From contig JACYMC010000245.1 of the NCBI GenBank assembly GCA_015272195.1, forward strand, positions 1-35,014: a DNA stretch of 35,014 nucleotides, written 5' to 3'. Positions 14,248 to 22,447 of this stretch are shown one piece after another (the stretch's first letter is position 1; every line of letters begins with the position of its first letter). The notes beneath the pieces were generated by a model. That model did no database searches, had not been told where the DNA came from, and saw only the letters and a list, made by a program, of their open reading frames with translations. Origin of the DNA: Candidatus Sericytochromatia bacterium. GTDB lineage: Bacteria > Cyanobacteriota > Sericytochromatia > UBA7694. A program made the translations under genes and the position numbers.

Positions 14248-15639
14248 ATGCCGAGCTTATCTCAGCTGATCCCACGACACAGCGCCCTCAATACAGATTT
14301 TTATCAACTCACCATGGCGGCCGGTTATTTTGCCCAGAGCCTGCATACCCAGCGGGCCAGCTTTGAGCTTTATGTGCGCCGCCTGCCACATCAACGGCAG
14401 TTTCTGGTTGCGGCCGGTCTCGAGCAGGCTCTTGAACATCTTGAGAATCTGCGTTTTGAAGCCTACGAAATTGCCTGGCTGCGTCAGCAGGATGTTTTTA
14501 ACCAGGTGCCCGCAGCTTTCTGGGATTACCTTAAAGGCCTTCGCTTTACCGGTGATGTCTGGGCACTGCCGGAAGGCACTGTCTTCTTTCCTTATGAACC
14601 CCTGTTGCGCATCAGCGCACCCCTGATCGAAGCGCAGCTGGTGGAGACCTGGCTGCTGTCACTGCTCAACTATCAGACCAGTGTGGCCAGCAAAGCGGCA
14701 CGCATCAGCCTGGTGCTGCAGAAGTATGGGCGCGGGCATTTTGTGGACTTTGGATCCCGCCGCACCCACGGACCGGAAGCAAGTCTGCTGGCAGCCCGTG
14801 CAGCCTGGATTGGCGGGGCCACTGGCACATCCAACGTTTCTGCTGCCAGATCCCTGAATATTCCGGTTGTGGGCACGGCCGCCCACGCCTGGACCATGGC
14901 TTTTGCCAGCGAAAGAGAGGCTTTTGGCGCTTACCATCAGGCCTTTCCAGAGCATACCACCCTGCTGGTGGACACCTACGATACCCTTCAGGGCGTGCGC
15001 AACGCCATTGCCACCACCTCAGCGCTCAGGGGCATCCGGCTCGACAGCGGTGATTTTTTAAGCCTCAGTCAGCAGGCCCGCCAGTTACTGGATCAGGCCG
15101 GACTGCAGCAGACAAAGATTATTGCCAGCGGTGATCTGAACGAATACAAAACAGAAGCGCTGCTCAAAGCAGGCGCACCCATCGACAGCTTTGGCATTGG
15201 TACAGAGCTGGTCACATCCATTGATGCCCCGTCGCTGGGCGGCGTCTATAAACTCGTCGAAATCAGTTCAGAAGGGCACAAACGTTACCCCTGCAAACTC
15301 AGCAGCGGCAAAACAGCCTACCCTGGCTGCAAACAAATCTGGCGCCAGACCGACGCTGACGGACGTTTTGGCAGCGACTTACTGGGCCTGCACAGTGAAA
15401 CACAAGATGGCCAGCCGCTGTTACAGGCTTTTATGCAGAACGGGCAACGCGTACAGGCTTTGCCCACCCTGCCTGAGATCCAGCACTACTGCCAGAGTCA
15501 GCTTCAGTCCCTGCCAGAAACGCTGCAGTGTCTCGACCCTGCCCCACCCTACAGCGTCAGTCTGAGTCAGGATCTTCAGGATTTATACGCCCAGGTTCGC
15601 CTGCAATATACTGCTACGGAGGAAACCAGCCATGTTTAA
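14248..15639 (+). CDS. pncB: Nicotinate phosphoribosyltransferase
   Basis: This enzyme converts nicotinic acid and PRPP to nicotinate mononucleotide in the Preiss-Handler NAD salvage route. The 463-aa length fits the longer bacterial/eukaryotic type. Motifs include NTDFYQLTMAAGYF at the start, DFGSRRTHGPEA, GGATGTSNVSAA, HAWTMAFASE, RLDSGDFLSLS, KIIASGDLNEY, and FGIGTELVTS for the phosphate-binding loop. The start has a perfect Shine-Dalgarno (AAGGAGGTG). The last 8 nt overlap pncA. Confidence 0.96.
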   Translation: MPSLSQLIPRHSALNTDFYQLTMAAGYFAQSLHTQRASFELYVRRLPHQRQFLVAAGLEQALEHLENLRFEAYEIAWLRQQDVFNQVPAAFWDYLKGLRFTGDVWALPEGTVFFPYEPLLRISAPLIEAQLVETWLLSLLNYQTSVASKAARISLVLQKYGRGHFVDFGSRRTHGPEASLLAARAAWIGGATGTSNVSAARSLNIPVVGTAAHAWTMAFASEREAFGAYHQAFPEHTTLLVDTYDTLQGVRNAIATTSALRGIRLDSGDFLSLSQQARQLLDQAGLQQTKIIASGDLNEYKTEALLKAGAPIDSFGIGTELVTSIDAPSLGGVYKLVEISSEGHKRYPCKLSSGKTAYPGCKQIWRQTDADGRFGSDLLGLHSETQDGQPLLQAFMQNGQRVQALPTLPEIQHYCQSQLQSLPETLQCLDPAPPYSVSLSQDLQDLYAQVRLQYTATEETSHV

Positions 15640-16252
15640 AAAACATCCCGTGATTTTTATCGATATTGATACCCAGCATGACTTTTGCCACCCGAAGGGC
15701 AATCTCTATGTGCCCGGTGCAGAAAGTCTGACCCCGGTGCTGCAAAAGCTAATCTCACATGCCGTGCAGCACGGTATCCCCATTCTGGCCTCAGCCGATG
15801 CCCATGCACCCGATGACCCGGAGTTTAACCAGTTCCCGGCCCACTGTGTGCGCGGCACAGCAGGTCAGGCCAAAATTGACGCCACCACCGTGGCGGACGC
15901 CCTGGTGATTGCCCCCGAAACAGCGGCCCAAACCATCGTCCAGCAGCTGCAGCAGCATGATCTTCAGGCCGTTGTGCTGGAAAAACAGGCGTTTGACGTC
16001 TTCGCCAATCCCCATACAGATACGGTCTTACAGGCCAGCGGCGCTGAAACCGCCGTGGTCTTCGGGGTCGCGACAGATTACTGTGTCCGGGCGGCAGTAC
16101 TGGGTCTCAAAGCCCGCAAGCTGAAGGTCATTGTGGTGGAAGACGCCATCAAAGCCGTGACGCCAGCGGGTGAGGCCGATGCGTTCAAAGCGTTTGCTGC
16201 TGCTGAAGTGGATTGTTTGCCCAGTGATGAAATTCTACGGAGGTACGTCTGA
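15632..16252 (+). CDS. pncA: Nicotinamidase
   Basis: This 206-aa isochorismatase-fold hydrolase deamidates nicotinamide to nicotinic acid, the substrate of the preceding gene product. The triad is D13 in DTQHDF, K118 in LEKQAFDVF and C151 in DYCVRAAV. The metal-site residues lie in ADAHAPDDPEFNQFPAHC. GGAGG precedes the ATG, and the start lies 8 nt inside pncB. The stop shares one base with the nadE start (TGATG). The pncB-pncA-nadE arrangement gives a complete nicotinamide-to-NAD branch except for the NadD adenylyltransferase step. Confidence 0.96.
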   Translation: MFKKHPVIFIDIDTQHDFCHPKGNLYVPGAESLTPVLQKLISHAVQHGIPILASADAHAPDDPEFNQFPAHCVRGTAGQAKIDATTVADALVIAPETAAQTIVQQLQQHDLQAVVLEKQAFDVFANPHTDTVLQASGAETAVVFGVATDYCVRAAVLGLKARKLKVIVVEDAIKAVTPAGEADAFKAFAAAEVDCLPSDEILRRYV

Positions 16253-17904
16253 TGAAAATTGCAATGGCCCAGATCAACACCACGGTGGGGGCCCTGCGGG
16301 CCAACACCGAAAAAATTCTGGACGCCCTGCAGCAGGCCGGCACAGCCGGTGCCGATCTGCTGCTGCTGCCAGAGCTGAGTATTTCAGGCTATCCACCGCT
16401 GGATCTGCTGGATGAACCCGCCTTTATTGATAAAAATCTGGCCTGTCTGCGCCAGATTGCCGAAGCCAGCCGGCAGTGGCCGGAGCTGACGGTGGTGGTC
16501 GGCTATATTGCGCGCAATCACACACGCCAGGGTCGGCAACTGCACAACGCAGCAGCCGTGATTCGGGATGGCGCCATTGTATCCAACCACTTCAAAAGTC
16601 TGTTGCCCACTTACGATGTGTTTGACGAAGATCGTTATTTTGAACCTGCCAGCCAGGTGCATCCGGTGGAGATCGGAGACTGGCGCTGTGGGATCACAAT
16701 TTGTGAGGATATCTGGAATGACTCCGACTTCTGGAGCCGTCAGCTCTATCTTCAGGATCCGATTGTACAGCTGCACAGCCAGGGCATCAATCTGTTACTC
16801 AATATTTCGGCCTCACCGTTTCATGTCGGCAAACCCCAGCTGCGTCAGGATATGCTGCAGGCACTCTGCCAGAAATACGGCATGCCAGCCGTTTATCTGA
16901 ATCAGGTAGGGGCCAATGACAGCCTGATCTTTGACGGCCACAGCTGTATTATCAATGCCCGGGGAGAGCTGGTCTGGCGCGGGCAGGGATTTACAGAAGA
17001 ACTCAGCATCATTGAACTGGAGCCTTTGCTGCAGACGACCTCTGCCACCGCACTGAGCTGGCCTGAAGAAATGGCCATGCTGGAATCAGCCCTCTGTCTG
17101 GGCATTAAAGACTATCTGGGCAAAAGTGGTTTTGCTTCGGCCGTGATGGGTCTCAGCGGCGGGATTGATTCTGCCCTGACCGCAGCTCTGGCCGTCAAAG
17201 CCTTGGGCCCGGACAAGGTACTTGGCGTGGCCATGCCTTCAGAATACTCATCACAGGGCAGTCTGGACGACGCCTACAGTCTGGCTGAAAAACTGGGAAT
17301 TCGCTGTGAAACCATTCCGATTGCCCCCATTTTTGATCAGCTGCGTCAGAGTCTGCAGCCGATTTTTGGCGAACGGCCCGAAGACGTTACCGAAGAAAAC
17401 CTGCAGGCCCGTATCCGGGGCAATCTGTTGATGGCCCTTTCCAATAAGCTGGGCCACCTGCTGCTCACCACTGGCAACAAATCGGAGATGGCTGTAGGGT
17501 ATTGCACCCTGTATGGTGACATGTGTGGCGGCCTGGGTGTGATTGCTGACTTGCCCAAAACCTGGGTCTATCAGCTGTCTGAATACATCAACCGTGAGGG
17601 CGAGGTGATTCCCCGCAGCACGCTCGAAAAGCCGCCGTCTGCTGAATTAAAGCCCAATCAGAAGGACCAGGACAGCCTGCCGCCCTACGTCATTCTGGAC
17701 GGCATTCTGCAAGCCTATATTGAAGAACACCGCTCCGCAGGTGAAATCATTGCCCTCGGCTATGAAGCAGAAACCGTACACTGGGTCATCCGGCGCATCA
17801 ATCTGAATGAGTATAAGCGCCGGCAGGCGCCACCAGGGCTCAAAGTAACCCGCAAAGCCTTTGGCCAGGGCCGCCGTTACCCGATTGCCCGTGGCTACGA
17901 TTAA
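16252..17904 (+). CDS. nadE: Glutamine-dependent NAD+ synthetase
   Basis: This is the final step of NAD synthesis, amidating deamido-NAD using glutamine. The N-terminal nitrilase-type glutaminase domain (about residues 1-265) carries triad E41 (LLLPELSISGYP), K115 (HFKSLLPTYDVFDE) and C151 (GITICEDIWND). The C-terminal synthetase domain has the P-loop SGGIDS at 302-307 and TTGNKSEMAVGYCTLYGD. At 550 aa it matches two-domain bacterial NadE. The Shine-Dalgarno ACGGAGG lies before the ATG inside pncA. The operon ends 50 nt later at a strong terminator. Confidence 0.97.
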   Translation: MKIAMAQINTTVGALRANTEKILDALQQAGTAGADLLLLPELSISGYPPLDLLDEPAFIDKNLACLRQIAEASRQWPELTVVVGYIARNHTRQGRQLHNAAAVIRDGAIVSNHFKSLLPTYDVFDEDRYFEPASQVHPVEIGDWRCGITICEDIWNDSDFWSRQLYLQDPIVQLHSQGINLLLNISASPFHVGKPQLRQDMLQALCQKYGMPAVYLNQVGANDSLIFDGHSCIINARGELVWRGQGFTEELSIIELEPLLQTTSATALSWPEEMAMLESALCLGIKDYLGKSGFASAVMGLSGGIDSALTAALAVKALGPDKVLGVAMPSEYSSQGSLDDAYSLAEKLGIRCETIPIAPIFDQLRQSLQPIFGERPEDVTEENLQARIRGNLLMALSNKLGHLLLTTGNKSEMAVGYCTLYGDMCGGLGVIADLPKTWVYQLSEYINREGEVIPRSTLEKPPSAELKPNQKDQDSLPPYVILDGILQAYIEEHRSAGEIIALGYEAETVHWVIRRINLNEYKRRQAPPGLKVTRKAFGQGRRYPIARGYD

Positions 17905-17954
17905 AGCAGACATTCGTCAGCGCATCGCCAGAACATGGCGCCGCTTTCGCCGGT

Positions 17955-17992
17955 AACGATCCGCCACACACTCGCCGGCGGATCGTTTTTTA
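17955..17992 (+). terminator. Rho-independent terminator of the NAD operon
   Basis: The 11-bp perfect stem AACGATCCGCC/GGCGGATCGTT with an 11-nt loop is followed by a T-rich tract (TTTTATT). Confidence 0.92.
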
Positions 17993-18238
17993 TTAAATCA
18001 AAACCCCTGATTCAGCGCCGTTTTCGAAGCTGGCGACATACGACGAATCGCCACTCAAAACCGCATATAAAACAAAGCAAACCTTTTATCCACAAGACTT
18101 AAAAGCGTAGCGAATCTCCAACGAACGATCTATTAACACCCTGTATCGATAACGCCTTTGCGACCCTTATATTAGACACACCCAAACTTTGTGATGCATC
18201 ACACGGACGAATTCGTCGGCGAAGCGTAAATTGAGAGC
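17993..18238. other. Palindrome-rich intergenic region before the HTH/coiled-coil gene
   Basis: The nadE-to-HTH gap is 334 bp. After the terminator I see no gene. It holds a 6-bp inverted repeat TGGCGA/TCGCCA (18031-18053) and then two adjacent perfect 12-bp palindromes, GTGATGCATCAC (18191-18202) and GACGAATTCGTC (18206-18217), separated by 3 bp. These lie just before the gene's -10-like hexamer. Confidence 0.6.
18227..18232 (+). promoter_or_regulatory. -10-like hexamer of the HTH/coiled-coil gene (possible leaderless start)
   Basis: TAAATT is followed by 6 nt and ATG 18239. No usable Shine-Dalgarno is present. The two 12-bp palindromes occupy the -35 region, so a bound protein there would control the promoter. 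Confidence 0.35.
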
Positions 18239-19063
18239 ATGAGTTCGTCAACGTATTCGCCACCGAAGCATATCAACGTCAGTCAGGCCGCCCGCCTTCT
18301 GGGTAAGGGAGAGGCTTCCATCCGGCGTTGGATTCAGCAATTTAATATTCCGACCAGTGTGGAAAGTGGTCAGAATATGTTGAGTCCCAATATGGTGGGA
18401 GTGCTTCAGCAAATCAAAGCCCTGCGGGAACAAAACCTGCGGGCAGAAGACATTGAGCTGAATATTGCTGACGCACTCGAAGCCGAGCGCCAGCTCCTGC
18501 AGCAAGACACTGCCGCAACAGGCGGCAATGAAAGCAGCACCGAGGTGGCACGCCAAATGATGGCTGAGCTGACCGAAGCACTGACAGAGCACAATGAGGC
18601 CCTGGCCCAGTCTGTTCATGCTGCCGTGCAGCAAGCCTCGCGCATGGCTGACCGCTATGCCGAAAGCCAGCGGGAACTTGGCCGCATGGAGGCCATGCTG
18701 CAGGGCATTCAATATCAGTTGCGGGAAGCCGAACAAAAAGCGCGGCTCCTGCCTGAAAAAGCCGAAGCGCTGCAGGCTCGCGAACGCGAAGCCCAGGACC
18801 TGCATGCCCGTCTGAAACAAGCCGAGCGGGAGCAGGAGAAATTAAACGACGATTTGCAACGGGAGCGGGAAAGCCTGCAGGCGCTGAAAGCCGCTCATCA
18901 AAATCTGAATGAACAGCTGCAAAGTGTTCAGGCCGCCCTGGACAAAACCCAGGCCGAGAACCAGAGCCTGCGCGAAGCGCTCAATCAGGAACGCGGCCGC
19001 AGCTGGTGGGATAAGCTGACCAAAGGGGCGGCAGTCAGTCACGGTGACGAAGCGTCCGGTTAA
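18239..19063 (+). CDS. MerR-like HTH plus long coiled-coil protein
   Basis: Residues 10-70 look like a MerR-type winged helix (NVSQAARLLGKGEASIRRWIQQFNIPTSVESGQNMLSPNMVGVLQQIKALREQNL). Residues about 100-260 form a long, charged, Glu/Gln/Leu-rich coiled coil, and the protein ends in SWWDKLTKG. This architecture resembles Bacillus RacA-type DNA-binding coiled-coil proteins that anchor chromosomes, but I cannot assign orthology; a plain transcription regulator is the alternative. It is monocistronic, with palindromes upstream suggesting autoregulation and a terminator 70 nt downstream. Confidence 0.75.
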   Translation: MSSSTYSPPKHINVSQAARLLGKGEASIRRWIQQFNIPTSVESGQNMLSPNMVGVLQQIKALREQNLRAEDIELNIADALEAERQLLQQDTAATGGNESSTEVARQMMAELTEALTEHNEALAQSVHAAVQQASRMADRYAESQRELGRMEAMLQGIQYQLREAEQKARLLPEKAEALQAREREAQDLHARLKQAEREQEKLNDDLQRERESLQALKAAHQNLNEQLQSVQAALDKTQAENQSLREALNQERGRSWWDKLTKGAAVSHGDEASG

Positions 19064-19082
19064 GCACCGGCGATCCGCCACG

Positions 19083-19105
19083 AAAAAAGCGCCTTCAGGA
19101 GGCGC
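19083..19105 (-). terminator. Second minus-strand terminator-like hairpin
   Basis: The stem GCGCCT/AGGCGC with a 5-nt loop is followed on the minus strand by six T. It may back up the yccA terminator and shield the HTH gene from antisense transcription. Confidence 0.6.
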
Positions 19106-19132
19106 CAGAAACAATTCCAATGCTATAACATG

Positions 19133-19159
19133 GCTCCGGATTTTCCGGAGCTTTTTTTT
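19133..19159 (+). terminator. Rho-independent terminator of the HTH/coiled-coil gene
   Basis: The stem GCTCCGG/CCGGAGC with loop ATTTT is followed by eight T. Confidence 0.9.
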
Positions 19160-19221
19160 AACTTAATTTTCATTGTATAACATCTGACCAGTGACGCAAA
19201 GCCCCAAATACATCGAAGCGC

Positions 19222-19250
19222 AAAAAAGCCCCCTGCAGTGCAGAGGGCTT
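19222..19250 (-). terminator. Rho-independent terminator of yccA
   Basis: On the minus strand a near-perfect hairpin (AGCCC and CTGC arms, one mismatch, 3-nt loop) is followed by six T (19227..19222). It lies 17 nt beyond the yccA stop. Confidence 0.88.
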
Positions 19251-19267
19251 TAAAAGAAAACAGGACC

Positions 19268-19954
19268 TTAGTCGCGGCTGCCCATAATGCCCATGATCAC
19301 CAGAATATTCTGAAACAGATTGATGAAGTTAATGTAAAGCATCAAAGCCGCCAGCACATAATCCTGGTCTGTCAGCTGGGTTTTGATCATGGTCATGTTA
19401 TAGAGCACATAGGCCGAAAAAACCACCACGCCAATCCCTGAAATCGCCAGACTCATCAGGGTACCGCCCATAAAAATATTGGCGATAGAAGCCACAATCA
19501 GGCCGATCACGGCAATAAACAGGAAGCGGCCCCAGGTACTGAAGTCCCGCTTGCTGACCAGACTGTAGGCCATCAGAGAGCCGAAGGTAATGCCCGTCAC
19601 CGCCAGAGCCTGCACAATCAGCAGCGGACCACCAATGGCCGCCGTCCAGGTCAGCAGGGGCACCATCACCACGCCCATCATGGCAGCCATCAACAGATAC
19701 AGCCCGGTATTCATGGCATGGTTTTCGCGGGTAATCCATTTATCTGAGGTCATCGCCAGGGCAAAGACCCCCAGAAAAGCGATCATAGACAGGCCACGGG
19801 AGACCTGACCGTGGAGCATATAAGCGACAAAGCCGGTCATGATCAGCCCCAGACCAAAAGTAGGCAGCACGCGGGTATCAAATACCCGCTGGCTCATGCC
19901 GGCCTGCCAGCCAGCACCGTAGGCACTGCCTGCCAGATAACGTTCGTTTCGCAT
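19268..19954 (-). CDS. Bax inhibitor-1/YccA family membrane protein
   Basis: This 228-aa protein has seven hydrophobic segments and the family core ITFGSLMAYSLVSKRDFSTWGRFLF, then a C-terminal aspartate-containing helix ending DYVLAALMLYINFINLFQNIL. YccA in E. coli binds and restrains the FtsH protease; other BI-1 homologues are pH-sensitive Ca2+ leak channels. ATG 19954 is chosen because AGGAG lies 9 nt upstream; the TTG at 19963 sits too close to that site. It is monocistronic, divergent from sepF, with its own promoter and terminator. Confidence 0.92.
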   Translation of the reverse strand: MRNERYLAGSAYGAGWQAGMSQRVFDTRVLPTFGLGLIMTGFVAYMLHGQVSRGLSMIAFLGVFALAMTSDKWITRENHAMNTGLYLLMAAMMGVVMVPLLTWTAAIGGPLLIVQALAVTGITFGSLMAYSLVSKRDFSTWGRFLFIAVIGLIVASIANIFMGGTLMSLAISGIGVVVFSAYVLYNMTMIKTQLTDQDYVLAALMLYINFINLFQNILVIMGIMGSRD

Positions 19955-19990
19955 GCTTTGCAACTCCTGTTTTCGACAAGATTTGCCAGT

Positions 19991-20021
19991 ATTATAACGT
20001 GCTCAGGCGCCCTTTTCGCAA
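19991..20021 (-). promoter_or_regulatory. Promoter of the yccA-family gene
   Basis: On the minus strand a perfect TATAAT (19996..19991) is preceded by TTGCGA (20021..20016) with a long 19-bp spacer. The leader would be about 30 nt and includes the AGGAG site. Confidence 0.6.
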
Positions 20022-20040
20022 GCGTATACACAATCACATC

Positions 20041-20081
20041 ATCGCCGATCCCGGTCTGCTATGATGTAATTCATCGGCGAT
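20041..20081. promoter_or_regulatory. 9-bp inverted repeat bracketing the sepF -10
   Basis: Arms ATCGCCGAT (20041-20049) and ATCGGCGAT (20073-20081) are perfect complements separated by 23 bp that contain the extended -10. This could be a regulator site. Confidence 0.4.
20057..20065 (+). promoter_or_regulatory. Extended -10 of the sepF-plsC unit
   Basis: TGC-TATGAT lies 43 nt before ATG 20109. No clear -35 is visible, as is common with extended -10 promoters. Confidence 0.5.
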
Positions 20082-20108
20082 ATTCTACAAGTCTAAGGAC
20101 CATTGCGC

Positions 20109-20513
20109 ATGAACACTATCTGGGAAAAAATTAAAACCTTCTTTATCACAGAAGAAGAAGAATACGAAATGATGGACATCCCCGTCAGAGGCGAAGACGG
20201 CCATAATATTATTCCGCTGCAGTCCCGTGCGGCCGGCAGCCACGAAATTGTGGTGATGCGGCCGACCTCTTTCAATGAAACCCTGCTGGCCGTTCGCTGC
20301 CTCAAAAACCGCTCCACCGTGATTGTGAATGTGTCTGAAATGTCTGAAACCGAATCCCAGCGCTTTGTGGATTTTATTTCAGGTTCAGCCTATGCGCTGG
20401 ATGGTTACCAGGAACGGGTGGGTGAAGGCATTTTTATTCTGACGCCGAGTCATGTGGGCATCCGCTCCAATCAGGCGCTGGTCACCTCGGACGGCATTGT
20501 CGCCCGCAATTAA
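20109..20513 (+). CDS. sepF: Cell division protein SepF
   Basis: This 134-aa cytoplasmic protein binds the FtsZ tail and helps anchor and bundle the Z ring. The short N-terminal amphipathic segment MNTIWEKIKTFF is the expected membrane anchor, followed by an acidic linker (EEEEYEMM). The SepF core starts at about residue 47 (HEIVVMRPTSFNETLLAVRCLKNRSTVIVNVSEM) and ends with RFVDFISGSAYALDGYQERVGEGIFILTPSHV. ATG 20109 has AAGGA upstream; TTG 20103 is a less likely start. SepF in a cell that also has LptD is a cyanobacterial-type combination. plsC follows with no gap. Confidence 0.93.
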   Translation: MNTIWEKIKTFFITEEEEYEMMDIPVRGEDGHNIIPLQSRAAGSHEIVVMRPTSFNETLLAVRCLKNRSTVIVNVSEMSETESQRFVDFISGSAYALDGYQERVGEGIFILTPSHVGIRSNQALVTSDGIVARN

Positions 20514-21272
20514 ATGAGCGCGCCGCGCGTCAACGGGCGCTTTGTTCTGGTCGGCGCCCTGACGGCAGTCATTACCCTGCTGATGGGCACGCCCGCGCTG
20601 ATTTGTGGTGTTCTTGGTATGCCCAGACGCTGGCTGCATACCTTCAGCCGCATCTGGGCCCGCACCATTTTAAACGGTGCGGGCATTCAGGTCGAGCTGC
20701 GTGGGCTTGAACATCTGCCCAATTCTTCGGCCGTGCTGGTGGGCAATCACCAGGGCATGTTTGACATTCTGGTGCTGCTGGGCCATCTCGATCCGCCGCC
20801 GGTGTTTGTGGCCAAACACACCCTGTTCTGGATTCCGCTCTTTGGTCAGGCCATGCGTGCCATTGGCCATATCCCTGTGAACCGCAGCAACCCCGAAAAA
20901 GCCATCGCCAGCATTCAGCGCGGCACCCAAAAATTACAAAAACATGGCGATCAGGTGGTGTTTTTCCCGGAGGGCACGCGCACACGCAATGGCCAGCTGC
21001 TGCCCTTTAAAAAAGGGGGCTTTGTCTTTGCGATTGAAAGCCAGCTGCCGCTGGTGCCCTTCGCCATTGAAGGCAGCTTCAGGGCCCTGCCACCTGGTCA
21101 GCGTTGCCTGCACAGCGGCGTCATCCGGGTTCAGTTTCTGGCACCGGTGGATACCACGAACATGACGCTGAACGACCGCGATCAGCTGATGCAAGACACT
21201 CAGCACCAGATTGCCTCAGCCCTCGAAAGTCTTAACAGCGCTGAAGCGGACTACCAGCGGCTGGGGCGCTGA
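20514..21272 (+). CDS. plsC: 1-acyl-sn-glycerol-3-phosphate acyltransferase
   Basis: This 252-aa inner-membrane enzyme makes phosphatidic acid. The catalytic HX4D motif is NHQGMFD (H79, D84). The glycerol-phosphate binding motif is FPEGTRTRNG, followed by PFKKGGFVFAIESQLPLVPFAI. An N-terminal hydrophobic segment spans about residues 10-35. The start directly follows the sepF stop (TAA then ATG), which indicates coupling to the division gene. The last 22 bp overlap the convergent propeller lipoprotein gene. Confidence 0.93.
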   Translation: MSAPRVNGRFVLVGALTAVITLLMGTPALICGVLGMPRRWLHTFSRIWARTILNGAGIQVELRGLEHLPNSSAVLVGNHQGMFDILVLLGHLDPPPVFVAKHTLFWIPLFGQAMRAIGHIPVNRSNPEKAIASIQRGTQKLQKHGDQVVFFPEGTRTRNGQLLPFKKGGFVFAIESQLPLVPFAIEGSFRALPPGQRCLHSGVIRVQFLAPVDTTNMTLNDRDQLMQDTQHQIASALESLNSAEADYQRLGR

Positions 21273-22447
21273 GGCTGCTGGGCAGGGTTGGGCTGCAGGA
21301 CCTGTTCTTCAAAGGCATACAGCTTACCATCGCTGGCGGCTACCAGAACCAGGCCCTCAGCAGCCACGGGGGCTGCCAGAATCTCGCCACCCAGCCTGTA
21401 CATCCCGGCCACCGTGCCCTGCCGGGCATCCAGCACATAAAACAGTTTGTTGGCCGCACCGATATACACAAAATCAGGGCTGGCAATCGCAGGGGTTAAG
21501 ACGGTCGGCGGCCCACGAAAGCGCCAGCCTTCTTCGAGCGTCTGAATATCAAAGGTGTAGAGAAACTGCCCACCAGGCACCAGCAGGCGCTGGCCACTGA
21601 GGGCCAGATCACCCGACAGGCGCGCCCCTTTAAACTGAAAGCGCCAGGCTGTAGCCCCTGTGGCCAGCTCAAAAGCATAAACAAAGCCGGTTTCGGTGGC
21701 CACCATGACGCGCTCACCGTGCACCAGTGGCGCTGAGACAGGCACTGACTCCAGCTCAGCCTGCCAGCGAATCTTTCCTGTGGCACGCTCCAGCACGGTC
21801 AGACGCTGATCGTCAGTGGCATAAATAATGGCTTCCGGCGCCAGGGCCGGTGCCACGGCAGGAATACCCATCAGAGGCTGTTCCCAGCGCGGCTCACGGG
21901 TGTCATAGTCCCAGGCGGCCGCCACCACTTTAATGGCTTCATCATCACCAATGGCCGGATCCCGATGGGTATAAAGCTGCAGCGCATCTGTCAGCACCCA
22001 GGGGGGCCGGTTGACCATTTCACCCGTCTGAGTGGCCCAGCGCTCGGTGCCACTGGACAGGTCCCAGGCCATGACCGAGTAATAAGGTACCCAGGTGCCC
22101 GCATAAATCGCATCCCCCCAGATCACTGGCGCGCTGAAAATACCGCCCTGGGGCAGGTCAGTGCGCCAGACCTGGCTGCCGTCTTCAAGTCGCAGGGCAT
22201 ACATCTGGCTATCACGGGAGCCCAGATAGACCTGCCCCTGAAAAACCGCCGGCGGATAGACCAGACGGCCTTCGGTTTCAAAGACCCATTTTTGCTTTAA
22301 AGGGGGCCGGGGCGCGTCGGGTAAAGCGCCGGTACGCTCAAAACCACCCTGAATCCCATTCCAGTCCAGATTAAAGCGGCGCTCTGGCTGTGCTGCACAG
22401 GCCTGCAGCAAGGTTGCAGCCAGCACGACTGCCCACAGTTTTTTCAT
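21251..22447 (-). CDS. PQQ-like beta-propeller lipoprotein (BamB-like)
   Basis: This 398-aa predicted lipoprotein has lipobox LLQAC (C17). The mature part has repeated propeller blades with the PQQ/WD-type pattern A-x-x-L-x-x-G-x-x-x-W, for example MYALRLEDGSQVWRTDL, VMAWDLSSGTERWATQ, LTVLERATGKIRWQAEL and VYAFELATGATAWRF. BamB of the outer-membrane assembly machine has this fold, but specific BamB identity is not shown; a scaffold role in the cell-wall cluster is possible. It is the last gene of the minus-strand run and overlaps the MreB-like gene by 4 nt. Confidence 0.85.
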   Translation of the reverse strand: MKKLWAVVLAATLLQACAAQPERRFNLDWNGIQGGFERTGALPDAPRPPLKQKWVFETEGRLVYPPAVFQGQVYLGSRDSQMYALRLEDGSQVWRTDLPQGGIFSAPVIWGDAIYAGTWVPYYSVMAWDLSSGTERWATQTGEMVNRPPWVLTDALQLYTHRDPAIGDDEAIKVVAAAWDYDTREPRWEQPLMGIPAVAPALAPEAIIYATDDQRLTVLERATGKIRWQAELESVPVSAPLVHGERVMVATETGFVYAFELATGATAWRFQFKGARLSGDLALSGQRLLVPGGQFLYTFDIQTLEEGWRFRGPPTVLTPAIASPDFVYIGAANKLFYVLDARQGTVAGMYRLGGEILAAPVAAEGLVLVAASDGKLYAFEEQVLQPNPAQQPQRPSRW

